A DNA stretch of 15,267 nucleotides from Planctomycetota bacterium (GTDB lineage Bacteria > Planctomycetota > Planctomycetia > Pirellulales > Thermoguttaceae). The position numbers and the translations under genes are program-made. Below, in pieces: positions 9,092-15,148 of the stretch. The notes under the pieces are model-generated. The model saw only the letters and a program-made list of their open reading frames with translations. It was not told where the DNA came from and did no database searches. Each line of letters opens with the position of its first letter. Position 1 is the stretch's first letter. The stretch covers positions 1 to 15,267 of the forward strand of contig JAHIKV010000235.1 of NCBI GenBank assembly GCA_018897395.1, given 5' to 3'.

Positions 9092-9715
9092 TCAACGTCG
9101 AATTGGGTTTTCTGGATTATTACCCCCTTGGGCCTGTACGTCGCTCGGCTGATCGTTCATTCGCCGTCGAATCTCCTCGCGGATCCATTGTTGCTTCCGG
9201 AACATGTCCTCAGGATCCTCGAAGTTCAACAGCAGCAGCGGCTCGCCGGGAAAGACCAGTACGCCCACGCCGGCGATCCTCCATCCTTTCTCCTCGAGAC
9301 GGACCATCCAAAGGGCCTCGTCCGTCCGTGGTTCTCCATCCACGTCGAGATCGGTCCAAGAAGAAGCAACTCGCGCCCCGTCCTTGCCTACATGCTCCAC
9401 CTTGCCGATGGTAAATCGGGCCGTATCGCTGGCCGGTGGCGTGACATTGCGGTTCAGGGCAGCCGTCTTTTCCCGTGCCAACGTACTCAGCATCCGCGCG
9501 GCTTTGTCGTCGTTGCCCGTTCGCACGGCCTCCAAAAATTCAGAAACCGCCGCGGCCGGGCCAGAGAGCTTGGCGGGGGCGGCAACATTGTCGCCCGTGG
9601 CTGAATTGGGGCCTTGCGACTTTGCGGCCGATTGGCCGTTTGGGGCCGGTTTGCCACAACCGACCAACAACACGATCAGAACACCCCATAAAGCCGTGCT
9701 GCGAATCTTATGCAT
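9092..9715 (-). CDS. Lipoprotein with a possible NTF2-like/DUF4878-type domain
   Basis: A 207-residue protein starting at MHKIRSTALWGVLIVLL, with lipobox LVGC and lipidated Cys20. AAGGAGG lies nine bases before the ATG and fixes the start at 9715. A Gly/Ala/Ser/Asn-rich linker (about 21-54) leads to a globular part, AVSEFLEAVRTGNDDKAARML, then FTIGKVEHVGKDGARVASSW and ALWMVRLEEKGWRIAGVGV. This alternation of a helix pair and long strands, with a closing W-R-I-A strand, is what NTF2-like (DUF4878/SnoaL-like) lipoproteins show; I infer the fold rather than recognise the family. A charged helix with MFRKQQWIREEIRRRM and a polar tail end the protein. No partner gene is adjacent. Confidence 0.8.
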   Translation of the reverse strand: MHKIRSTALWGVLIVLLVGCGKPAPNGQSAAKSQGPNSATGDNVAAPAKLSGPAAAVSEFLEAVRTGNDDKAARMLSTLAREKTAALNRNVTPPASDTARFTIGKVEHVGKDGARVASSWTDLDVDGEPRTDEALWMVRLEEKGWRIAGVGVLVFPGEPLLLLNFEDPEDMFRKQQWIREEIRRRMNDQPSDVQAQGGNNPENPIRR

Positions 9716-9764
9716 CTTCCCCGACCTCCTTGTCGCGCGTACAGACCAGTCCCTCAATTACCCC

Positions 9765-9901
9765 TGAGAACGTGTTTTGATATTGAAATATCCGTATTTA
9801 GCCCCGGGTGAATACACCCGGGGCAAGCGGTTTTTCGCGGTCAACCCGCCCCGCCGTGTATTCACGGCGGGCTAAATGAATGATTTCAAAACACGTTCTG
9901 A
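9765..9901. mobile_element. 137-bp non-coding element with 16-bp TIRs and two inner hairpins
   Basis: TGAGAACGTGTTTTGA (9765-9780) is the reverse complement of TCAAAACACGTTCTGA (9886-9901) with one mismatch. Within it, ATTTAGCCC (9796-9804) pairs with GGGCTAAAT (9869-9877), and between these stand two hairpins: GCCCCGGGTG/CACCCGGGGC (9801-9824, loop AATA) and CCCGCCGTG/CACGGCGGG (9850-9871, loop TATT). The central GTGAATACAC of the first is exactly the reverse complement of the centre of the second, while the outer stem bases differ in paired fashion. It has no coding capacity. The plan is the same as that of the element at 6703-6828. Confidence 0.72.
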
Positions 9902-9999
9902 GGCTGGAGAGTGTTGCAAAATGATTGAATCGCGTCAATATGAAAACGCGGACGGAAAGAGTGTGACAAGGCAGAGTGGGAAGATCGGGGAAGGGGGGG

Positions 10000-10030
10000 T
10001 ATGGAGCCGGCAGACCCGCGACCTCCCGGC
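10000..10030. repeat. Imperfect duplicate of the 3' end of the PHA_gran_rgn-type gene
   Basis: The 31 bases at 10000-10030 match 10171-10201 at 25 positions with no gap (both contain TATGGAGCC and CCGCGACCTCC). The second copy codes for the last residues and stop region of the gene ending at 10170; read on the minus strand the first copy would give REVAGLPAP against QEVAGMLAP. The palindromic element at 10050-10150 lies between the two copies. Confidence 0.45.
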
Positions 10031-10049
10031 AACAGCTTGTCACGTCCCT

Positions 10050-10150
10050 GGGGGACTGTCCCCCTTGGTCGCGGAAGGGGACAGGTCCATTTTTCGGCCG
10101 ATGTTTTTCTCGCAAAACACGTTTTCTCGCCGAAAAATGGACCAGTCCCC
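10050..10150. repeat. Compound palindromic repeat with 22-bp arms
   Basis: The arms 10077-10098 and 10129-10150 are reverse complements at 21 of 22 positions (core GGTCCATTTTTCGGC), around a 30-bp loop that itself contains AAAACACGTTTT. Directly before it, GGGGGACTGTCCCCC (10050-10064) is a perfect palindrome, and CTGTCCCC (10057-10063 region) can also pair with GGGGACAG (10077-10084). It is non-coding. A fragment like its centre occurs after galE at 6288-6312. Confidence 0.65.
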
Positions 10151-10169
10151 AGCCGGCATGGCGCGATGA

Positions 10170-10475
10170 CTATGGAGCCAACATCCCCGCGACCTCCTGA
10201 CGAAGGCGGTCTTTGATCGCCCGTTTAACAAGCATGGCGGCCAACGGTATCTCGGCTTCGAGAACAATCCTCTCCGGCTCGACGGCTACGGTTCCGCCGA
10301 CGGCCATGCCCAATGCCTTGAAGGCGAAGAAAAACGTGTGGTCCTTCCACTCGTCGTGGAAGTCGTTTACCCGGTCTTGATGTTCCGCGCGAGCGGCGGC
10401 AAATTTTTCCTTCAGCCGCCGGGCAGCTTCTTCCTGACCGATTGAGTGTGGAAATTCCAAGGAAAGCCGAGGCAT
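10170..10475 (-). CDS. Polyhydroxyalkanoic acid system (PHA_gran_rgn) family protein
   Basis: A 101-residue protein that begins MPRLSLEFPHSIGQEEA and continues with an amphipathic helix (RRLKEKFAAARAEHQD), then DEWKDHTFFFAFKALGMAVGG, a strand TVAVEPERIVLEAEIP, and a C-terminal helix LAAMLVKRAIKDRLRQEV. Length, the h-x-LG-x-EEA start, the W-x(6)-F-x-F-x(3)-G centre and the V-E-P/D-x-V-x-LE strand followed by P fit the PHA_gran_rgn family, linked by name to polyhydroxyalkanoate granules though its biochemical role is not established. No phaC, phaA or phasin is present, so a PHA role here is uncertain. It starts 30 bp after the isomerase stop on the same strand and may be co-transcribed. The leader is G-run rich on the plus strand and has no Shine-Dalgarno. 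Confidence 0.8.
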   Translation of the reverse strand: MPRLSLEFPHSIGQEEAARRLKEKFAAARAEHQDRVNDFHDEWKDHTFFFAFKALGMAVGGTVAVEPERIVLEAEIPLAAMLVKRAIKDRLRQEVAGMLAP

Positions 10476-10503
10476 GGAGATTAGGGGTTTGGGGTTCGGG
10501 GAT

Positions 10504-10529
10504 GTTTAGCCGCCGCGTCCACGCGGCGC
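10504..10529. repeat. TTTAGCC-type GC hairpin overlapping the isomerase stop codon
   Basis: GTTTAGCC (10504-10511) leads into CGCCGCGT/ACGCGGCG (10511-10518 and 10521-10528). The isomerase stop (TAA, complement of 10506-10508) lies inside the lead-in, and the last residues of that protein (about SAPRGRGG) are coded by the hairpin. The same unit occurs inverted at 11469-11494 with a compensating change of a stem pair. Confidence 0.6.
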
Positions 10530-11399
10530 GGAAAAAATCTGAACTCTGACCTCGACTCCCTCGATCTTCGCTTTCAACTCGTTCAACAATCTGATGCCGC
10601 GGCCGATCTCTTCCTTCTGCCGGCTTGGCTCCCGAGGGATTTCTCGTTCGATGGTCAAGGGGCCGGTGTAGCCGAGTTCGTCGAGCGTGCGGAGGTAGTT
10701 TTCCATGCCGACGTCTCCTTCGCCCAACGGCACTTCCGTGCCCCATTCTTCACCGGGCCGCGCGGCCCACTTGGCGTCCTTGCAGTGGACGCTGCGGACG
10801 TAGCGGCCGATTTTCCGCAGGGCCTCGATCGGCTCGCCGCAGCCGTAAAGGATCATGTTCGCCGGGTCGAAGTTTACGAACAGATTATCGCGGCCCACTT
10901 CGCCGAGGAACCGCAGCAGCACGTCGGCCGGCTCCTGGCCGGTCTCCAGGTGCAGGTTCTGACCGTTGGACCGGCAATGGTCGCACAACAGACGGGTAAC
11001 GGCAACCGTGCCGCTGAAAAGCGGGTCGGCTTCGTCGTGAGGCACGCAGCCGATGTGCAGTCCCACGGCGTCGACGCCCAACAGCCGGGCGAAGTCCGAA
11101 ATCTCCTTGACCTCTTCCAACCGGGCGGAGCGGCTGGCCGGCGGCACCAGTCCAACGGTTCGGGCAACCGTGGGGATGTCGGCGTAGCTCTCGCCCTCGA
11201 AGCCGGCGAAGACCACGGTGATTCGGATGTCCAATTCCCGCAGGCGCGCCAGGAACAGTTCCGCGTTTTCTTTCGTTCGCGTTGCACGTTGCGGGGCGTG
11301 AAGTTGGATGGTCGGAACGCCGAGTTCGCGGGCGACTTCGAGTTTCACGCCCATTCCGGCGTCGATGCCGGCGAACACGCCCAGAGGCCATTTTTCCAT
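10506..11399 (-). CDS. Sugar phosphate isomerase/epimerase (xylose isomerase-like TIM barrel)
   Basis: A 297-residue cytoplasmic protein of the AP-endonuclease-2/xylose-isomerase-like TIM-barrel superfamily, whose members isomerise or epimerise free or phosphorylated sugars and keto-sugars with a divalent metal. The four expected ligand positions are visible: Glu152 (HLETGQE), Asp178 (NFDPANM), His205 (VRSVHCKDAK) and Glu251 (LTIEREI). LGVDAVGLHIG (107-117) is a typical barrel strand with its following loop. The substrate cannot be told. It lies between two Gfo/Idh/MocA oxidoreductases upstream and a PHA_gran_rgn protein downstream; isomerase plus Gfo/Idh/MocA pairs are common in sugar and inositol catabolism. 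The last residues come from an overlapping palindromic repeat, so the native C-terminus may have been replaced. A weak GAGAG lies about 10 nt before the ATG. Confidence 0.9.
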   Translation of the reverse strand: MEKWPLGVFAGIDAGMGVKLEVARELGVPTIQLHAPQRATRTKENAELFLARLRELDIRITVVFAGFEGESYADIPTVARTVGLVPPASRSARLEEVKEISDFARLLGVDAVGLHIGCVPHDEADPLFSGTVAVTRLLCDHCRSNGQNLHLETGQEPADVLLRFLGEVGRDNLFVNFDPANMILYGCGEPIEALRKIGRYVRSVHCKDAKWAARPGEEWGTEVPLGEGDVGMENYLRTLDELGYTGPLTIEREIPREPSRQKEEIGRGIRLLNELKAKIEGVEVRVQIFSAPRGRGG

Positions 11400-11436
11400 T
11401 GTGGATACTCTCGATTGTACGTGGTTGAAAGCTCAA

Positions 11437-11456
11437 GTGGGCGGTGAACCGCCCAC
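11437..11456. repeat. GC hairpin between isomerase and oxidoreductase genes
   Basis: GTGGGCGG (11437-11444) pairs with CCGCCCAC (11449-11456) around TGAA. It lies in the 98-bp gap with the hairpin at 11469-11486 a few bases on. AGCTC (11430-11434) and GAGCT (11495-11499) could close an outer stem around both. Confidence 0.55.
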
Positions 11457-11468
11457 CCCTCGTTGCCG

Positions 11469-11504
11469 CCCCGCGTAGACGCGGGGGCTAAACGGAGCTA
11501 AACG
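11469..11504. repeat. TTTAGCC-type GC hairpin directly after the first oxidoreductase gene
   Basis: CCCCGCGT/ACGCGGGG (11469-11476 and 11479-11486), followed by GGCTAAAC, is the inverted form of the unit at 10504-10529. GCTAAACG is then repeated at 11487-11494 and 11497-11504; the second copy contains the oxidoreductase stop codon (TAG, complement of 11498-11500). On the minus strand the hairpin begins a few bases after the stop and could act as an RNA 3'-end barrier; no U-tract follows. Confidence 0.55.
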
Positions 11505-13264
11505 TTGTATCGCTTCACGTCCGGTTTGACGCCCTCGGGCGTTTCGTCGCCGTCGGGGTCGAACCACTCCTTCCGGAACACGATCCGCTTGCCTTCGCGG
11601 GCGGCGATGTTCGTCACCAGCGCGACGACCGCGTCGCCCAGGGCCAGCTTGGGATGGCATCGCGGCAGGTTTTCGGGCGCACGGTTGCGGATGCACCAGG
11701 CCCAATGCTCCAACTCCTCGGTGTAGCCGCGTTCGGCGGGCAGGGTGCCGAGCGTTCCGATCGCCTCCGACTCGGGATCGCCGCCGTCGTTGATTTGTAG
11801 CGTGGGGAGACCTTTTCGGCTACCCCCCTTGGCCACGACGACTTTCGTCTTGCCGTCCGTCGAGTGCGTCCTGTAGAGCAAGGCGTCCTTCTCGGTCTCC
11901 AACAGGAGCGTTCCCTCGGTGCCGAAGACCGTCTCGCCGTAGCCGCCGAACCCGTTGCCGTTGATCGAGGCGTATTGAACACCGATCTTCTTCTTCGCGT
12001 TGTTCGGGTCGGCCGGATCGTAGCCCGGCGCGGGATACTCGACGACGCAATAGACGTGGTCCTCGACCTCCCGGTCGGGCGGGAACAACGGCCGGCCGGC
12101 CGCGCCGGAGACGCTCAACGGATACTGCTTATGTCCGTCGTGCGCGGCGGCGATGAAGATGCTTGCGGCGTCGAGCTGGTGGCTCCCCAACTCTGCCATC
12201 AGACCGCCTCCGGTCCGGTTCCAAAGCCGCCAGCGGATCAACTCCTCGATCGCCGGCCGACGGTAGACCACCTTGCCCGAGGCGTCCTTGATCTCCATGT
12301 CCCGGTAGCCGAACGCTTTGGCGTCAACGATGTCTTCTATCTGGGCACGGACTTGGGCAACCTTCTTCTCCCATTTAGACACTAGGCGGCGTTTATCTTT
12401 ATCCCGCTTATATTGCTCCAACTCCGCCGACCACGACTTCAAATTTAGATCGAGAGCGTCGGCCTGAGGATCGTCGGGCTTGGCGGCCTTGGGCATCGGC
12501 GGCTGCCAGCTATCCTTCCCTTGGTGAAATTCATCGAGGCCGGGCAGGTTGCCGCGGTGCCATTGGGCGCGGATGTAATGCAACTCGCCCAACAGCCCCT
12601 TGCGGATCATGTCGACCGCGTCGTCGTAGAGGATGTTGTAATGCCTCTGATGTCCGGTGGCCAGCAGCAGGTCGGTCTGTTTCGCCACCCGCGCCATTTC
12701 CTTGCACTCGTGGACGCTGTGGGCCATCAGTTTTTCGGTCATCACGTGCAGGCCGGTCCGCATCGCGGCGATTGCCGCCGGGGCGTGCAGGTGCAGCGGC
12801 AGGGCGATTATCACCGCCTCGACGCCGTCCTGCTTGGCGCCGGCGATCAATTCCTCGTAGGCGCCGTAGACCTTGACGTTCTTCTTCGCCTCCGTTTCAT
12901 TCTTCCAGCCAAATACGCTCATCAGTCCGGGTCGGACCTTGAGGGCCGTTTCGCTGTAATGGTCGCCGTGGAAGGCCCGCCAGATGTTGTACGGCCGGAT
13001 GTCGGCGATGGACTTGACGGCGATGAATTTCGGATTGATCGCGCCGATCAGCACGTTCCCCTCGTCGCCGGCGCCGATCACGCCCACGCGGACCGGCTCG
13101 GAGACGGAATCGCCGTAGCCGAAGTATTTCGGTCCCAAGCCCTTGCCGGAGCGGAGATCGTCTTTGAACGCTTTTTTGAGAAACTCGCGGCGAAGCGGCT
13201 TGCTGCCCACGGCGGCGTTGAAGTTCTCGCGGCCGATCGCTTTGTCTTCGGGGCTGAGGTACAT
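11498..13264 (-). CDS. Gfo/Idh/MocA family oxidoreductase, copy 1 (degenerate Tat signal)
   Basis: A 588-residue NAD(P)-dependent oxidoreductase of the Gfo/Idh/MocA family, acting on sugars or cyclitols. The Rossmann motif is RVGVIGAGDEG (59-69), the EKP-like catalytic lysine is Lys178 (MTEKLMAH), and HQRHYNILY (205-213) follows. The C-terminal domain contains RTGGGLMAELGSHQLDAA and IGVQYASINGNGFGGYGE. At about 590 residues it is longer than the usual 330-450, with a charged helical insertion at about 260-320. The N-terminus MYLSPEDKAIG leads to LRREFLKKAF (24-33): a twin-arginine motif without the hydrophobic stretch that should follow (KDDLRSGKGLGP instead), so export is unlikely. It is a tandem paralogue of the next gene. 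The start has only a weak purine-rich site (GAAGAAG). It probably belongs to one transcription unit with the isomerase, 98 bp downstream. Confidence 0.92.
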   Translation of the reverse strand: MYLSPEDKAIGRENFNAAVGSKPLRREFLKKAFKDDLRSGKGLGPKYFGYGDSVSEPVRVGVIGAGDEGNVLIGAINPKFIAVKSIADIRPYNIWRAFHGDHYSETALKVRPGLMSVFGWKNETEAKKNVKVYGAYEELIAGAKQDGVEAVIIALPLHLHAPAAIAAMRTGLHVMTEKLMAHSVHECKEMARVAKQTDLLLATGHQRHYNILYDDAVDMIRKGLLGELHYIRAQWHRGNLPGLDEFHQGKDSWQPPMPKAAKPDDPQADALDLNLKSWSAELEQYKRDKDKRRLVSKWEKKVAQVRAQIEDIVDAKAFGYRDMEIKDASGKVVYRRPAIEELIRWRLWNRTGGGLMAELGSHQLDAASIFIAAAHDGHKQYPLSVSGAAGRPLFPPDREVEDHVYCVVEYPAPGYDPADPNNAKKKIGVQYASINGNGFGGYGETVFGTEGTLLLETEKDALLYRTHSTDGKTKVVVAKGGSRKGLPTLQINDGGDPESEAIGTLGTLPAERGYTEELEHWAWCIRNRAPENLPRCHPKLALGDAVVALVTNIAAREGKRIVFRKEWFDPDGDETPEGVKPDVKRYNV

Positions 13265-13291
13265 GGAATCTTCTTCGTGGAAAGACCAACG

Positions 13292-13355
13292 TCGAGATAA
13301 TAGCCGGCGGCTGTTAGCCGCCGGCTAATGGACCAAGTATTGTACGTTATCTCGA
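13292..13355. repeat. Hairpin repeat with 9-bp outer arms between the two oxidoreductase genes
   Basis: TCGAGATAA (13292-13300) pairs with TTATCTCGA (13347-13355). Inside, TAGCCGGCGGC (13301-13311) pairs perfectly with GCCGCCGGCTA (13317-13327) around TGTTA. The unit fills the 93-bp gap between the two paralogues, ending three bases from the stop codon of copy 2. It could slow or stop RNA polymerase or protect the upstream mRNA end. It is built like the other elements but has only one inner hairpin. Confidence 0.65.
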
Positions 13356-13357
13356 TA

Positions 13358-15049
13358 TTATGCCCGAACACTCGGCGCTATTCCTTCCGGCGTCTCGTCG
13401 CTATCCGGGTCGAACCATTCCTTTTGGAACTCGATCCGCGCTCCGCCGCGGGCGGCGATGTTCGTGGTCAGGGCGATCACCGCGTCGCCCAGGGCGACCT
13501 TCGGACCGCAACGCGGCTGGTTGTACGGATCGGGATGGCGGATGCACCAGGCCCAATGTTCCAACTCCTCGCTGTATCCGCGGCTGACCTTCACGGGGCC
13601 GCCGGCTTGGGTGGCGGTGGTCGGGCCGAAGGTGGCCTGGGTGTCGAGCGTCGGGCCGGCGCCGGCCTCGGTAACCTGTACGCCGTTGGTCTTGTCCGAA
13701 TCCTTGGCGATCAGCATGTTCTGCTCCTGCTCGAGGATCAACGTCCCCTCGGTCCCGAAGACCATCTCGCCGTAGCCGCCGAATCCGTTCCCGTTGATCG
13801 AGGCGTATTGGACGCCGATTTTATTGCCTCGGGCCAACGGATCATCGGCGTTGTAGCCGGGCGTGGGGAATTCGAGCAGGCAATAGACGTGGTCCTCGAC
13901 GTCGCGGTCGGGCGGGAACAACGGCCGGTCGGCCGCCGCGGCCACGCTGAGCGGCATCTGCTTCTCGCCGCCGTGCATGGCGGCGATGAAGATGCTCGCC
14001 GCGTCGAGCTGGTGGCTCCCCAATTCGGCCATCAACCCGCCGCCGGTCCGATCCCACAACCGCCAGCGGATCAGTTCCTCGATGGGCGGGCACTCGTAAA
14101 TCACCTTCCCCGAGGCGTCGGTGATTTGATTGCTCTGATAGCCGAACTTCTCGGCCTCGACAATTTTGTCGTCCAGTTGGGCCTCGACCTGTTCCAGCCG
14201 CGCTCGGCATCGGTCCATAGCCGCCCCGCGAGCGGAACTCAGTTCCTTTCGATACTCCTTCCGCTTATCGAACAGTACGTTTGCCAGATGATCTTTGGGC
14301 TTTACCTTTTTGGGCATCGGCTGCTGCCAACTGTCGCGGCCGGGCATGTTGCCGCGGTGCCACTGGGCGCGGATGTAGTGCAGATCGCCCAACAGGCCGC
14401 GGCGGATCGAATCGACGGCGTTCGCGTAGAGGATGTTGTAATGCCGCTGATGTCCGGTGGCCAGGATCATGCCGGTCTGTTTCGCCACCCGGGCCATGTC
14501 CTTGCACTCGTGTACGCTGTGGGCCATCAGTTTTTCGGTCATTACGTGCAGTCCGGCCCGCATCGCGGCGATTGCCGCCGGGGCGTGCAGGTGCAGCGGC
14601 AGGGCGATTATCACCGCCTCGACGCCGTCCCGCTTGGCGTTATTAATGAGGTTTTCGTAGCCGCCGTCCTCAAGCTCATAGACCTTCACGTGCCGGCGGG
14701 CCTCGGTCTCGTTCTTCCAGCCGTATTTCGACAACAATCCGGGCCGGGCTTCCAACGCGGCGTCGCTGTAATGATCGCCGTGGAAGGCGCGCCAGATGCT
14801 GTATGGGCGAATGTCGGCGATCGAGCGGACTTCGAGGTAATCGGAATTGATCGCGCCGATGAGCACGCTCCCCTCGTCGCCGGCGCCGATCACGCCGACC
14901 CGCAGCGGCGAGCCGAGCGATTTTTCGTAGCCGAAGTAGAAAGCGCCCAAACCGCCGCCGACCACCGCGCCCGTTGCCAGGGTTCCCAGGATGAAGTCGC
15001 GGCGATTGACGCCGGCCGATGCAGGCTCGATTTTCGGAGTTGGTTTCAT
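13358..15049 (-). CDS. Gfo/Idh/MocA family oxidoreductase, copy 2, with Tat signal
   Basis: A 563-residue paralogue of the preceding entry. It opens with a Tat signal: NRRDFIL (15-21) followed by the hydrophobic GTLATGAVVGGGLGAFYFG (22-40), so it is probably exported folded, with cofactor bound, or held in the membrane by an uncleaved signal. The Rossmann motif is RVGVIGAGDEG (50-60), the catalytic lysine is Lys173 (MTEKLMAH), and HQRHYNILY follows. The charged insertion after PMPKKVKP differs most from copy 1, while 12758-12830 and 14558-14630 are identical DNA. The substrate is unknown; planctomycetes carry many such exported members, thought to work on sugars from sulfated or complex polysaccharides. 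No Shine-Dalgarno is evident before ATG 15049. The promoter should lie in 15050-15080, where I see no clear box. Confidence 0.93.
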   Translation of the reverse strand: MKPTPKIEPASAGVNRRDFILGTLATGAVVGGGLGAFYFGYEKSLGSPLRVGVIGAGDEGSVLIGAINSDYLEVRSIADIRPYSIWRAFHGDHYSDAALEARPGLLSKYGWKNETEARRHVKVYELEDGGYENLINNAKRDGVEAVIIALPLHLHAPAAIAAMRAGLHVMTEKLMAHSVHECKDMARVAKQTGMILATGHQRHYNILYANAVDSIRRGLLGDLHYIRAQWHRGNMPGRDSWQQPMPKKVKPKDHLANVLFDKRKEYRKELSSARGAAMDRCRARLEQVEAQLDDKIVEAEKFGYQSNQITDASGKVIYECPPIEELIRWRLWDRTGGGLMAELGSHQLDAASIFIAAMHGGEKQMPLSVAAAADRPLFPPDRDVEDHVYCLLEFPTPGYNADDPLARGNKIGVQYASINGNGFGGYGEMVFGTEGTLILEQEQNMLIAKDSDKTNGVQVTEAGAGPTLDTQATFGPTTATQAGGPVKVSRGYSEELEHWAWCIRHPDPYNQPRCGPKVALGDAVIALTTNIAARGGARIEFQKEWFDPDSDETPEGIAPSVRA

Positions 15050-15079
15050 GTTGTCATCGGAAGTGTTTTAATAACATCG

Positions 15080-15148
15080 TAGGCCGGGTCGTGACCCGGC
15101 GCGTTAAAACAGCGATTGCGAACGATCGCCGGGTTACAACCCGGCCTA
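15080..15148. repeat. REP-like inverted pair of GTAGGCCGGGT units
   Basis: Two palindromes, GCCGGGTC/GACCCGGC (15083-15100) and GCCGGGTT/AACCCGGC (15128-15145), stand in inverted orientation. They are closed by TAGGCCGGGT (15080-15089) and ACCCGGCCTA (15139-15148). Inverted, the second differs from the first by a C-G to T-A pair exchange only. The first unit is preceded by CG, giving the GTAG lead-in typical of REP sequences. It lies upstream of the copy 2 oxidoreductase gene. Confidence 0.7.

Larger units (their letters stand above)
9716..10169. other. Repeat-filled intergenic region
   Basis: This 454-bp gap between two minus-strand genes contains the paired-hairpin element 9765-9901, a 31-bp imperfect copy of the end of the next gene (10000-10030) and a compound palindrome (10050-10150). 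The remaining 9902-9999 shows no gene or structure I can name. The promoter of the lipoprotein gene at 9715 should lie near 9720-9765. Confidence 0.55.

Noticed and set aside
9798..10115. Minus-strand frame of 105 codons
   Set aside because: Runs through the palindromic repeats and the hairpin element; composition reflects repeat DNA, not a protein.
10482..10504. G-quadruplex suspicion at AGGGGTTTGGGGTTCGGGG
   Set aside because: Only three runs of four G are present; a fourth run is missing, so a stable quadruplex is not well supported.
12521..13300. Plus-strand open frame of 259 codons
   Set aside because: Antisense to the first oxidoreductase gene, no independent support.
13328..15082. 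Plus-strand open frame of 584 codons opposite the second oxidoreductase
   Set aside because: Fully antisense to a clear Gfo/Idh/MocA gene; long shadow frames are expected from GC-rich codon use. No family features.
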